Origin: Apostichopus japonicus
Taxonomy: Eukaryota; Echinodermata; Holothuroidea; Aspidochirotida; Stichopodidae
Assembly (NCBI RefSeq): GCF_037975245.1
Contig: NC_092568.1
Location: 21,478,501 to 21,542,500 of the forward strand
Length of the DNA: 64,000 nucleotides
Reading direction: 5' to 3'
This document shows, piece after piece, positions 1 to 11,659 of the stretch (the stretch's first letter is position 1; each line of letters opens with the position of its first letter). The notes beneath the pieces are model-generated. The model worked only from the letters and a program-made list of their open reading frames with translations, did no database searches and was not told where the DNA came from. Position numbers and translations under genes: made by a program.

Positions 1-2150
1 AACAAAGGGCAGCGTGACATCCCTCAGATCTAAAATGGCTGCCACTTTTGCCATCAGCTAAAACTACTCCACAAAGTTTTCTGGAACTTATAAGCCTCTA
101 TAGCTTTGAAACAGTTTGTCTATTTAATGATTTCAATGTACCATTTGAAAGGGTAGCTCGAAAGGTCAAAGTTTAAAGATGACAATGTCTTCCTGATTTC
201 ATACTTATGAGGTAAACCTTTTGTAAATTATATAGATGTTGCCTAATAAACAAATGACAGTGGAATATGCATGTTCTACAAAACAAGGTTAGTGATTCAT
301 GCATGAACTATAAAAACCACAAATGTGCAAACATTTTTGACAGTCAGTTTTTTTTTGGGCGTATATATCCCAAAATCCACTTCTGCAGCGAGATGACGGA
401 TCACCTTTCAAACATTCATCCTCTGAAGATATGATACAAAAATACAAAAAAGGACATTAATTCTTAAAGCCAAGACATTATTTCTCTCAAAATTGGGACA
501 TCAAATTTTTAAAAAAGATGAAAAGATGCAAAGAGAAGAGTAGAAAATAGAGAAACCCCCCCCCCCCAAAAAAAGTTCAGTCAAATGTGGCGGCAGTTTC
601 TGGTTGAAAGCGATAGACACGTTGTCCTTTGTGAAGCTCTACTTTTGTTTCTTTTAATTTTTTTTATCTATATCTAAACATGGAATAATAAAAGAAGAAA
701 TATATGATATGAGGTACTATATAGCTATTAACAATACTATCATTATGCTTGTGGTGACGATTGGTTTGTCGATATCGACTGCAGCCTTACAAAATTGTAC
801 CGAGTTATCGAAAAAATCTGACGATTCGTAAAACACATTTTGAATTTTTTTTTCATTTTTTTTTTTCATGAACGTGTGTTGATAATATAATAGCGAAACA
901 ATTTCTGCATATATGGTATGATATTATGAGTTTTCTGTTGCCAGATGACAAAGACTTTTCAGTGTGAAGACTGCAGGTTCATTAATGATTTTGCAGTATA
1001 TCGATCCATCGTTGCTGTGAACTATATACTGGTATTACGTGGGCAATACGAAGGGAGAGTCCAAGGCAAAAAAACAAAAACAATTGTTTATTGTACTCTT
1101 TACTTGTGGTGTCAATTTATGCATGAGCCAGTTTTCTTAGAACAAGGGTTTTTCTTATTTTTTTATCTTTTGATAATATTATGTCTTAAATGTTCGTCTT
1201 CTACCATACTCACAATTAGTCGATTTGACTTGATTTGAATAATTTCGCTCGATAACTGGTGAATATATACGGACGGTTTGAGATTAGACAATGAGTACAA
1301 ACAACTCTAACACAAGTTACAATACAACATGCTCTGAAAAGTGTTTCAGCTTTCGATGTGTTAATTCCTCTAGTGAAGGACTTTCCAAAATGCAAACGTC
1401 ACCAAATGTGCTGGTATCCAAAATGGTGAAAGAAATGTGATTTAATTGTCGACGTGGAGTAGGTTCTGATGGCACATATGTAATAACATGTTTATTTTGT
1501 GGAAACATGGGTTTATATACGTACAAAACAAAAATTAATCATGAAACTCGGTACAAAACAATACCGTCACATTATCTGAGTTGTTATGACAATTGCTATA
1601 TGTACAATCAGTAGTTATTTTAAAGCAACAGATATTTAACTAAGTCAGGGTTTATTTACATAAATTCGTAATGAGTTCTGCATCATCAAGTAGCAGCTTC
1701 AAGTTCATTAACATATAATATTCCAAGGGAAACGGTAGGCAGCTGAGTAGGGGCATCTATCCTAGGGGGCAGAGTGATCAGGGGTACGCACCCCTAACGA
1801 GGGCAAAAGTATGATGTAAATCCCTCCCCATCCCCCATCCCCCCACCCCCAACTCTGAGCATTTGCCAATGGATACATAAGTAACACACTAGATACCATA
1901 CAAGTAGATATAGCTTTATAATCTGGGTCAGGAACCCTGTCCCCTGAAATTATTTGGTTATTTTAATTGATGTGATTTGTAAAATACATATATTCAATTT
2001 ATAATTCTTCACAGATGATAGCGAAATGATTTGTTCCATACGATAATCCTAACCCTTGAATCAAAATGTACAAATGTGGTTGATCCAATTCATGTACTTT
2101 ATTGGAATAAACATAAATATCTAATTGGCTTCCTGGGAACATAGTAGGTA
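1..2150. other. AT-rich non-coding stretch, no gene recognised
   Basis: Nothing here reads as a known protein or RNA. The 97-codon frame at 945-1238 is low in complexity, ends in a phenylalanine/leucine-rich run made from T tracts, and lacks a convincing family motif. A C12 homopolymer lies at 556-567. A C-rich patch at about 1820-1850 (runs of four to six C) is simple sequence. Confidence 0.6.
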
Positions 2151-2200
2151 CAGGGTGGGTGGGAGGAGGGGAGGGGGGGGGAGGGAAGAGGGGGATGTGA
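2150..2200 (+). repeat. G-rich tract, potential G-quadruplex
   Basis: The plus strand carries repeated runs of three or more G separated by one or two bases (GGGTGGGTGGGAGGAGGGG and onward), which fits the four-run rule for a G-quadruplex. It stands out sharply from AT-rich flanks. Whether it folds in the cell cannot be told from sequence. Confidence 0.7.
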
Positions 2201-3468
2201 GAGTAGAAGGAAGGAGTACATCTTACAGACTACTCTTGACTAATTGCATTCATGGGAGGAGGGGCTTGTATAGGGTCACGTTGCTACTCAAACCGAGAAC
2301 CAGATCAGTCTCAGAGTCAGTCTGGGAGACGTATAGCATCAACGTATGTTAATGCTATTCAAGTTTCCCAATACGTTCATAGATTTAATCACTCCTCTAC
2401 ATATGCAAGGTTCAAGATTATGTGACCAAAATGAATAATCCTATAAGCAAAGAGAATAATTCTCAGTCTACACTCAAAATCCGACCAGTATAATAAATTG
2501 TGCCTTTTCCCTATTGTAATTCCAACTGGGTGTGTCTGTGTGTTGAACTTCATGGTCATGTCACATGATCATGCACGCAGAAGTAGAAATGACATATTAT
2601 ATGCACAATCACAAAAAAAGCGGTTTCTACTATAAAATTCCGCAGAATAAATTTCACTCCAATATCATCCCAAATTCCAGTTTCCGTGGTTAATATATTT
2701 TATAATTTTAAGGAAGCAAGCAGACTTTATTATAATTATTACTATTACTATTATAGTCTGACACTCATACCTGTATATCAGCATATTAGTTTAATACTAG
2801 CGTATGGGTGTGTGTGTGTATTCATCCTCATATAGCATAGTACTGGTTCTTGAACTCAGGGACCTTTGTTTATCTCATATCAATATACTATATATGCTAA
2901 AGTACTTGTGCTCAAGAGTTAGAGCTCTGTGCTAGTTTCTGATATCAAGGGGCGATTCTGCTGGTACTCATGCTGTTGTACTCACACTACAAGTCCGTAT
3001 TTTAAGTCATACTCTCCAAAATATTATATCCCATCTCGCAGGAACATGGGGGAGATTAATTAAGTCGATACAGTTAAGAAAGTTTCTTGTTTAAAGTCTC
3101 ATGCAAGATTCCCCCCATTGTATATAGAGTTGGATTGTTATTTAACACAATATACAAAGGGCGGAATTATGAAATATGTACCCCGATATGGTCCACACTT
3201 CCTTACAACAATACAACACGCATGCATTAAGCTATCCCTTGCCTGCACCAGAACGATCTGGTCGACATTTACTGATATATTAATCAAGAATAATCATTCT
3301 TACAGGTATGGAATAAATATATATAAAAATAAATAAAAGAATAAGAAGGACAAGATAGAAATATACTTTAAGTCGATCATATGACAGGAATGCGAATAAA
3401 CCACAATACTAAAAGAAAAGAATAAAATGAAGCAAATCAGGAAAATAAAATGTGTGTTTTTTGGGCCT
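2201..3468. other. AT-rich stretch, nothing recognised
   Basis: Short TG runs occur near 2810 and a small ATT/ACT-rich patch near 2730-2755. Open frames are under 80 codons and unremarkable. Confidence 0.5.
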
Positions 3469-3723
3469 GGAGCTTACATAACCATTTTTTAGGTACATTA
3501 TGAAATTCATAAGTTAGAGTACAAATATACTCTTTAATCCTTTTCCTTGTTATGGAGATTACATAACCATTTTTTAGTTTCATTATGAAATTCATTAGTT
3601 AGAGTACAAATATACTCTTCAATTCTTTTCCTTGTTATGGAGCTTACATAACAATTTTTTAGTTTCATTATGAAATTCATTAGTTAGAGTACAAATATAC
3701 TCTTCAATTCTCTTCCTTGTAAT
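3469..3723 (+). repeat. 85-bp tandem repeat, three copies
   Basis: Three head-to-tail units start at 3469, 3554 and 3639, each opening with GGAGCTTACATAACCATTTT or a one-base variant and closing with a TTTCCTTGT block. The spacing is exactly 85 bp both times. Copies differ by a few substitutions; copies two and three are closer to each other than to copy one. No open frame runs through the array. Confidence 0.93.
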
Positions 3724-4404
3724 GACTTTCTACACATTTTATACCTGTAGATGCAACTGTAGAACAAACCTCAAAACATACAGCCTGTCTACACAAACTA
3801 TTCTCATCACATACACAGAGTGACTTCTGACCGTACACATACAAGATCAATGACAACATAAATATTGACATTCAAGACGGGAGGCGAAGGACAGGACAGA
3901 AAAAGAGGGGAAAAAAGTCCATGTGTATCTGAGAATACACCAAACACTATCTACACAGGCAAACACATAGCACTACGACAACGAGACTACTTCTGTCTGT
4001 TTGTATGTTTGTGAAAACCCCTCTCTCATCTCACATGTACATAGAGCTCTTAACTGGAAATGTAATTAAATATTTCATTAGAAGTACATACACAGATATA
4101 TATATATATATATATACAGCCAACCGTTGTAGGACTCAGGGCTGATCAGCAAGCAATCACAACGTACTACACACACAGACACACTTGTATACTGCAGTAT
4201 ATTATAACAAACTGCATTGCACAAGGTGTGACGAGAAGAACTCTCATCAAGAAAATCCATGTTGTGATTGATAGGGCAAACCAATGAGCTAGATATGTTT
4301 AAATTCTTTGCAAGACTGAATCAAACTATATATCTTACCAAAAATTGCCATATTGAATTTTTCTGGCAATTTAAAAAAACAAAATTTTTACAGGGGCGGA
4401 ACTG

Positions 4405-4762
4405 GCTATTTTATATTAACAACAAGTAGAAAAAAAGAAGAAAATGATAAATTGAGAACTGGAGGGTAAGAAAGTGAAAATAAATTACAAGAAATTAAGC
4501 TGGTATATATATATATATATTTATATCTGACTGATCTCTAAAATATTGAAAAACAATAACAGTTAAATTCCCATAGCTATTTTATATTAACAACAATTAG
4601 AAGAAGAGGAAAATGATAATTTGAGAACTATATATATTGTCTTTGATATTACACCCCAGTTTAATTTCTTATAATTTATTTTCACTTTCTTATGTATTTA
4701 TATATATATATCCGACTGATCTCTAAAATATGGACAAATTGTAACAGTTAATTTCCCATGGC
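4405..4762 (+). repeat. Tandem duplication (~171 bp) with an inverted core in copy two
   Basis: Copy A starts at 4405 and copy B at 4576 with the same GCTATTTTATATTAACAACA opening, followed by matching GAAAATGATAA...TTGAGAACT blocks. Both end with a TATATA stretch, then CTGATCTCTAAAATAT and a CAGTTAA...TTCCCAT block. Between these shared ends a segment of about 38 bp is present in opposite orientations: 4465-4502 in copy A matches the reverse complement of 4656-4693 in copy B at about 35 of 38 positions. The copies therefore differ by a clean internal inversion next to a TA run. Confidence 0.85.
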
Positions 4763-5595
4763 CGTCATTAAATTAAAATGGATTCTTTCCATCGGAGCCA
4801 ACTTTTATGGCATTTATATCACAGGATATCCAGAGTTCACATGCATCAATTTATTTCCGGTTATGATTAAAGAGGAGAGCAGTATTGCCATGTGGGAATT
4901 TTTGTAATTCTTTTTTATGTTTACTTATCTTGAAACTAAAGTAGCTTTTTATTCAACTGTTGAGAAATGTCAATTTCTATGAATAATGGAAGTCAGGAGA
5001 TATGAGATGCCGAATTACAACGGCAACGACCAAAAAGAAAAGTTTACAATGATGAAATTTTAACCCTCTCTGTGGACTATACCATTTCTAGAGGCCCTTG
5101 TTATCTTTGAAATTGACTATAAAAGATGCAAATAATTTTAACCAGTTTTGAGATGCCACCTTTAATAGCTGTTTTGAATCTGTTTTTTAATTTTAGTGAA
5201 TGATTGTCATAATTCTGAGGAAAAGTTGAGAAGAGAACTGGCGAAGAAAGAAGTGGAAATGGGGATCAAGGAGAAAGGGAGAAGGGGAGAAGGGGATATG
5301 GGAGAGGCAGAGGAAGGAAGGACAAAGATGGGAGCATAATATTTACTGCACTTTTTTTTAAGGGTGCGTGAATTATGGACTTTGAAGAAGGAACTTGATT
5401 CGGTTAATTAACATAAAAGAGAGATTCACGACAAAAGCTAAGGACAGATTGAGAAGGTATTAGTCATTCTGAAGGAGAGAGAACACATTCCCACATTAGC
5501 TGAGTAGCTTTGATACTACTAAGGGTATTCCGGCATATATATATATATATATATACACATATAGCCTTTAGCTGGAGAACTACTTCAGCTTTTAG
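4763..5595. other. AT-rich stretch, nothing recognised
   Basis: This holds a purine-rich AG/GGA patch at about 5255-5330 and a (TA)n run at 5537-5556. No credible exon was seen. Confidence 0.5.
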
Positions 5596-5654
5596 AGTTT
5601 GCAACGGACCTGGTAGAGATACAAGTTTCATGGAGAAGTTGTATGGATATGGAG
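5596..5654 (+). CDS. Candidate short internal exon with a consensus splice donor
   Basis: A CTTCAGCTTTTAG acceptor-like sequence ends at 5595, and a textbook donor, GAG followed by GTAAGT, lies at 5654/5655. The 59 bases between are open in one frame (VCNGPGRDTSFMEKLYGYG, split codon at the end), with an in-frame ATG at 5630. I do not recognise the peptide. The donor is among the strongest in the window; the acceptor is only fair because a second AG lies just upstream at 5588. It could be an internal exon, a first exon starting at the ATG, or a chance pair of signals. No partner exon could be assigned. Confidence 0.25.
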
Positions 5655-5960
5655 GTAAGTAACAAGGGATATCTTAGATCAATCAATGCATTTGACCTCT
5701 CATGGAAGGCAGAGAAGAAGGGGCATGATTGGAACGATGCCTGTGGCAATCCAACGAGATATGAATTCAACTTCCTCGACGACGACAAATGCACCCACCC
5801 TCCGATCCAGTGTAATCCTCACAAAGCCAGGCTGGTTGAAATTGTAGACCCCTATCTTCGTCATGACGATGTTGTCATAACAAACAGAATCGGATGAGCG
5901 GGATTCCTGACGGAGGCACATGGCGGAGGAGAGAGATGCAGGCTCTAGCATCCATCTCTC
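5655..5960. other. GC-raised block open on both strands
   Basis: Base composition rises clearly above the flanks. On the plus strand a frame runs to a stop at 5895-5897 and includes WNDACGNPTRYEFNFLDDDK. On the minus strand a frame from 5951 to 5700 includes a VRITLDRRVGAF segment. Both look protein-like, so appearance alone does not choose a strand. If the donor at 5655 is real, this block is intronic on the plus strand. I recognise no family in either reading. Confidence 0.25.
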
Positions 5961-6743
5961 TAACTAAATAGGATGATTACACAACGTACCCGACAGGCAG
6001 TCAGAAAAAAAACCAAGAGAGATTACTTGTAAGTCACCCTTCATTATCTTTAAACCGTTTAAAATTGACAAGATGTCTTGCAGCCATCATTTGGCAATCT
6101 CTTAAAACGCATGTGGAAGGTGTTGAAGCAATGATCACTCCATGAAAGAAATAGCATATGATATAAAAAAATGTCACTTCAGATATAATAGTCTGGGGAA
6201 CATGGCTGGCATGATAACAGCTTCTATCAATTTTTCATCCATTCATGGTAGAGGTCCTGCAATAATAATAATGTGATCAGGCAGAGGAGCGACTGGGGGA
6301 ATGGGGGGGGGAGGAGGGGGTGGAGCAGGTTTTTCATGGTATTATAACATTGTGGGGAGCAGGTTAATACCCAGAGTACGGGGGTATAGAATGACAGTCT
6401 GGGGAGTAGTAAATATCTGTTGTTCAAGAGAGTACAATGGTATGGGTATAGTATATAATTCATAATATTACTATAGCTACAGGCGGTAAAATGGTTTGAG
6501 TAGTATCTTATAGTTATTCAGTGGGAACTGGCCTGTATATAATGGTCTGGAAGTATATTAGTTATTAATGCATAGAGTCAGTGTAATGCATGGTCTGTGT
6601 ATTACATTCATTTGACATGAGAGATAGATCAATAGATAGATACTGTAGATAGAGAGAGATGGGGGTGGAGATAGAGGTAGAGAAAGGAAGATGACAAGAG
6701 TCTGGGAGAATGCTCATTATTCATGAGAAAGAATGATGTGGGG
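5961..6743. other. Non-coding stretch with G-rich patch
   Basis: A G-rich run lies at about 6295-6325, and GATA/TAGA-type short repeats at about 6625-6660. No gene recognised. Confidence 0.5.
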
Positions 6744-7241
6744 CAGTGGTGGACCTAGGGGTATTTGTCAGGAGGAGCGAGAATGGTCTGTAGGGGCGCT
6801 TTCGACACTATCTAAGCGGAGCGCCACCACAGGTTGGCGCGTAGCGTACAGAAATTTTTTGAGTAAAGATACTCCCTAGATCGCCGGATGCCCCCCCCCC
6901 CCCCCCTGACAGACTCAAATGGACTGCTGGCACCCTTTTCAGCTCTTTACCACTTTTTACTTATTCGCAATTATTTACTTTTTTATTGCGCTCTCATCTA
7001 CCTATTGACATTTGTCACATTTTGTTGGTGTAATTTGGCGATGACACCTATTTATTCTTCGTTTATCTGCAAATTAGCCAGGCCCGGAAAGGGTAATTTC
7101 CGGCGATCTAAGGAGTGTCTTTACTCAAAAAATTTCTGTAGCTACGCGCCAACCTGTGGTGGAGCCCCGCTATATAGTGTCGGAAGCGCCCCTACAGACC
7201 ATTCTCGCCCCTCCTGACCAATATCCCTAGCTCCGCCACTG
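6744..7241. mobile_element. Fold-back (MITE-like) element with ~142-bp terminal inverted repeats
   Basis: The left arm, 6744-6886, begins CAGTGGTGGACCTAGGG. The right arm, 7100-7241, ends CCCTAGCTCCGCCACTG. Read as reverse complements, the arms match over nearly their whole length, including the central GGTCTGTAGGGGCGCTT and ACCACAGGTTGGCGCGTAG stretches, with scattered differences. The roughly 213-bp loop holds a C16 run (6891-6906) and no transposase. A CAGTGGCGGA-type terminus is common among non-autonomous cut-and-paste DNA transposons, but the superfamily is not settled here. The eight bases on each side show no clear target-site duplication. The 109-codon frame at 6888-7217 is a by-product of the element. 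Confidence 0.88.
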
Positions 7242-9435
7242 AAGATGAATGTTTCATCTTGTGAAGGATCACGAGCCGCTTTAAAATGGAATAGAAACTG
7301 CATGCGCAGGTATACTACGCACTTTAGCTCGGGTCAGCTGCCTGTTTCAATTTTCATTGAACTGTGAGTTAGTACACTAGCAGTATTACAATTACTAGGC
7401 CTATTTAGTTTCCATTGTGGTTTGACCAAAAGCAATCGTGTTGCAAATAACCTGTGACCTTGATTAGTCTTTGAATATTCAAATATATTGCAAAATCCAA
7501 ATGAATTCTAAGGCAGTACCATGATATATGCATTTACTTTGTATGTAATCATAGATCCCCCTTTTTTTTTTAACTCCATTTTAATTTAGACCATCTGAAT
7601 ATTCAAACCTATTTCAAAATTGAAGTGCAATTCAATACATGCTGTGCGGTTCATGTATTACAGTTGAAGACTAATTGAAGATAATTCATGCCATGGTTTA
7701 TACTGGTAGGATTAATGTATACTTGCAACCACAATCATACCATATATTACAAATCTCATCTCAAAATTCACAGTCAATATATCATGCCATTATATTTCCA
7801 CTTGACATTTCCAATTCAATCAACTATTCACTGCCTTAACAGCCACTTCGTTGGCCAAAGAATTCGGCCACAATGATAGCATTTAACTTGTATGTAAGGG
7901 ATCATAAAAATATTAAAAGACATATTCTACAGTTTTTGCCCATTTTAAGTCCAACATCATCACTACAATTGCTTAAGAAAAAAGGAGGGGAATGAGATTA
8001 ATCAAGATTGTTCCTATAGAGAGAGAAGAATAACAACCAGTTCAGACTACTTTTAAGTACTATATACTTTCATGTATTAATGTTTCAAAGAACTTGTATT
8101 GAAGTTGATAGGAACTGTTCATACTGTCAGTATGGTTTCTTTGAGTATGAAATGAGAGGATGGCTATAGAATGGTATTACACATTCAAAAATTGTCCCAT
8201 CTGGTTGCAAATTATAAAGAATATCATTTACAGAAAAAAGAAAATTCAGGTCATACTGAATTTCTTAATACATATGGCATCTTTCCTCAATGACACATTT
8301 ATTCATATATGCAAACCTGTGCATGATCTAATTAAACGATATGAATTTTTCATATATATGTATCTTGATATGAATTTAAAATAGTGCATGTAAATATGGC
8401 ATCCATTGAATGAGGATTATCATGTCTTTAATGCATGTACATACTGCAAAGTTCAAATATTGCCAAAGAAAATCGTTATTAGGCAATTTAAACAGGAAGC
8501 ACTGCATGCAGAATCTCAAAAGCAAATAAATTAAATGTTATCATTTGATACCCACGGTAAAATTTTAAAAAAATTAATTGAACTTGAAAACTTAAATTTA
8601 ATTGAAATTGAAATTTTTATTGAATGCAAAGTTTTCATTTCTTGGAAAACATTCATTTTTAATTGTCAAATATGTTGAATCTTAAAAGGGCATTCCCAAA
8701 ATGTCCCTCCAGTAATTAGCTTAGAAAAGCATGGACACAATATTACACTATTTCAACAACCCGAATGTTTGTTTATGCAGGCTAATATATTTAGTCAAAT
8801 GTTGTAATGATGCACATATATGTATATACTTCCCTTTCTATAGCTGGAATTTAAACTGGTATATTTTGTTAGATTTCTTTTAATTATTATTCCTAGTTTT
8901 TAATACTTTAGTCTTCATTCTGCGGCAAAAATTTTAGGAACAAACATGAGAAGAGATCGACAGAAAAATAAACAGAGAGATAATCCACACGATTAATAAT
9001 ATAGTTAGGCATGAACTGTCAAACCTTGAATCTATCAAAAAGCTGGCAATGTTCCAAACAATTTGCCTTTCAAAAGCGAGATAGTCGGATGGTTCTTTGA
9101 TGATTCCATCTTCAAGAAAGTATGAGGCTGTTGGTTATTACTATAAAAATGGGTACATTTAGACAGAATATATATATTTTCTTTTTGATATTACGGTACT
9201 AATGAGCAATTTTTTTATAGGTTTTTATATCTACATTCACTAAAGTACATTATAGATTTTCATGGATAGGATCTATATAGACATTATATAATCATCCAAA
9301 TTTTAAACTCAGAAATTTGAAAATCTTGATCCACATTCGATGGTTGTAATATGTATTGTTACATAGTTTTTGCATTTGTTTATGAGTCGTTTCTGTTGTT
9401 TTTGTTCTGTTGCACAGCTCTAGTATTAACTCCTT
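7242..9435. other. AT-rich stretch, nothing recognised
   Basis: Several open frames of 60-75 codons occur (for example 7688-7876 and 8160-8384), but they are rich in I, F, Y and K as expected of AT-rich DNA and show no domain or splice context. Confidence 0.5.
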
Positions 9436-9510
9436 GCATGAATATTTAGAGCAATCATGAATATTTAGACAATCATGAATATTTAGACAATCATGAATAT
9501 TTAGACAATC
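9436..9510 (+). repeat. 18-bp tandem repeat, four copies
   Basis: The unit CAATCATGAATATTTAGA is repeated head to tail; the first unit is partly different (GCATGAATATTTAGAG). Eighteen bases is six codons, so the array stays open on the minus strand and gives a DCLNIH peptide repeat inside the 99-codon frame at 9292-9591. That frame is a repeat by-product. Confidence 0.93.
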
Positions 9511-9933
9511 AGCAGTTGCTGTGTAGTTTACAGTTGAACTGAAGTATCGTGTGTCTGAGCTAGGTTGACTGACCTGTGGTTTCAAGAGCACTTAATAGGC
9601 AAATTAGCATATGTATCACCGCTATATAACTGGACCTTTACGCCTTTAAAAGTTCAGTTTATAAATTCAAAGACCATTTCTGTTTGATTTGTATCTACTA
9701 AATAAAAACATATTTATACTTATATTCCTACTAGTATTTTGGTTCTCTCAATTTCCATGGTAACATCTGCACACCCATGGTACTGTACCTAATACTAAAT
9801 GTCTGTGCACACATGCGGTATTAAAGCTTATATCCTCAGTTGGAAGATATATACTGACCGGTCATATCGTTTAAGATAATCAAAGATCACCAAACACCTT
9901 TTCACCGATGCATGTACATTTTAGTCCTCTCAT

Positions 9934-10137
9934 ATATTCTTGGTCACGAGTGCGACCATCATCGGCAGACGACTGAGCCACCGTTTAATGAACAACATCT
10001 CTGATGAAATGGCAACTGACATTTCATTGGAATGCTCAAACACACAGGTCAAGGCTTCGTGTGATGGGATTTGAACGGTAGAAATCAATTTCCGTCATGT
10101 CTTTGACGACGTAGATGACACCTTTAAATTCTGAGAG
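9934..10137. other. GC-raised, exon-like block open on both strands
   Basis: Plus strand: after an ATTTTAG that could serve as acceptor (9931-9933), a frame stays open to a TGA near 10075 and includes RRLSHRLMNNISDEMATD. Minus strand: two overlapping frames are open, one with GVIYVVKDMTEIDFYR and one with HSNEMSVAISSEMLFIKR. Any single reading looks protein-like, so this cannot assign a strand. I recognise no family. It could be a small exon, an old retroelement fragment or a conserved non-coding element. The minus strand also has loose Pol III B-box-like and A-box-like words, but in the wrong order for a tRNA. Confidence 0.25.
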
Positions 10138-10559
10138 TCACCAGATTAATCAAGTTTAATAAATGGTTATCTTGACCAATCTGAACATGTTTATACTCAA
10201 AATTGGCAGGCATCTTTAACTGCCAAGTGGACACACTGTTTTATTCTTACGCAAAAAAAAATCTCTGTACTGACTCGAAGTGACGAATTTAAACTGAAAG
10301 TTTGATAAGTGTCTTTAATCTATCCTGAGGAATATTCTGCCTTTGAAAAAAAAAATCCATTGAAGAAAAAAAAAGGATAATTCTCTTTGATTTTTAAGGT
10401 ATTTTTTAGTTTTCTACTCTATTTTACGCCATCCATATCAAATGGATGGATGGTTGGTACGTGACTTCTCAGAGAGGCAGAAATGGTGTTTGTCACATAA
10501 ACTGGGAAGATTTTATATAAATAGATGCCTTAACAGGTTACATATGTAAATTTTACAGT

Positions 10560-10682
10560 GTACAGTTTTGAAATTTTGATATTACATTAATGCATAATCT
10601 GTATATATGTTTATGTATAACATATATATGTATATACATATTATATTAGTATATGTTATATATATATAGATATAAATATATA

Positions 10683-10742
<60 letters not shown>
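10560..10742. repeat. (TA)n-rich microsatellite
   Basis: Alternating TA with TATG, TATAAA and TACA interruptions, becoming almost pure TA from about 10684 to 10742. It produces isoleucine/tyrosine-repeat frames on the minus strand that are not genes. Confidence 0.95.
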
Positions 10743-10743
<1 letters not shown>

Positions 10744-11236
10744 CTTCCAGCCTCCACCCGGATACAAATCCAAGCTTTCCGCGCATGAAATAATAATAAC
10801 AACATAGCACTGGATTTGTTGAGCTACCAAGAATGGCCACTTTCAATAACCTAATTAAACCGAATTAATAATAATCATAATGGAAACAAAATCAAAGGTA
10901 AAGTTTTACAATGGGATCAAGCATTCCACATATTTCTTCTTCATTCATCTTTATTGTAGTATTAATTATTTAAATTTAAGGCATTAAACTTCTAACAAAT
11001 TATTTATTTCTTATTTACTTTAAAAAAAAATTTAAAAAAGGATAGATTGTAAACAATGAACAGTTCCATTCCATAGAGCAAAAGCCAATTCTGAGAAGAC
11101 AATTAAGGTAATGGAAACCATATCCTAGTTTTGTTCTTCTTCTTTATTCTTCTGTTTTTGTTGTATTATTATTCGTATATCACATCACACAGTTCAAAGT
11201 ATGCGCTTGTCATGGGCTATTTTTTTTCTGTTTAGA

Positions 11237-11329
11237 CAAAAAAAAATTGAACCAAAAATACCTGACCGAAAAGCAGCTGTTGTAGTCTCAGCTGCGGAAA
11301 ATTTCGAGAAAATGAGGCCAAACGTGTAG
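11237..11329 (+). CDS. Candidate terminal exon after a strong acceptor
   Basis: A polypyrimidine tract (TATTTTTTTTCTGTTTAG) ends at 11235 and is one of the best acceptors in the window. In one downstream frame 30 codons run to TAG at 11327-11329. The peptide is lysine-rich, then PDRKAAVVVSAAENFEKMRP, with an acidic/basic ending. I recognise no family. No partner exon could be assigned upstream, and the opposite strand is also open through most of this region (11194-11487), so chance cannot be excluded. A polyadenylation signal directly downstream was not seen. Confidence 0.22.
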   Translation, partial: QKKIEPKIPDRKAAVVVSAAENFEKMRPNV

Positions 11330-11473
11330 AGCAATACCTTAATTTTATTCCCGGAACTAAGGTAATAAGTTTCCAAATTGTCGTAGAGTTTTGCAAAGAG
11401 AAAAAGGGATATCTTGGGATTTGTTTGTTGTGATAGCGTTTGAAAATGCCTCCCACGAAAGCTGATGGTTTGA

Positions 11474-11659
11474 CCAGATCTTAACAATCGTGTGCAACAT
11501 TTGCAAAATTGGGAAAATGAGGTTACGAGACGATGTCAAGGTTCTCTCCCTCCCGGTGGAATGGTTGTTGTTATTCCGCCTGGGAAGTTTCCGATGAAGA
11601 TGAACTCGGTTGGAATTATAGAACCCATTAATTTAATTTCATATACATGGCGAAATTAA
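11474..11659 (+). CDS. Candidate exon, 61-codon open frame without start
   Basis: A frame opens after a TGA at 11471-11473 and ends with TAA at 11657-11659. A CCAG that could be an acceptor lies at 11474-11477. The reading includes LNNRVQHLQNWENEVTRR, which could be a short helix, and then a glycine/proline-rich LPPGGMVVVIPPGKF segment. There is no early ATG, so if it is coding it is an internal or last exon. The minus strand has a competing 60-codon frame (11357-11539). The region lies about 145 bp downstream of the candidate exon at 11237-11329 but in a different frame. Product unknown. Confidence 0.22.
   Translation, partial: PDLNNRVQHLQNWENEVTRRCQGSLPPGGMVVVIPPGKFPMKMNSVGIIEPINLISYTWRN

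Noticed and set aside
9980-10090. tRNA gene or SINE head on the minus strand
   Set aside because: B-box-like and A-box-like words occur in the wrong order, and the T-arm stem does not pair.
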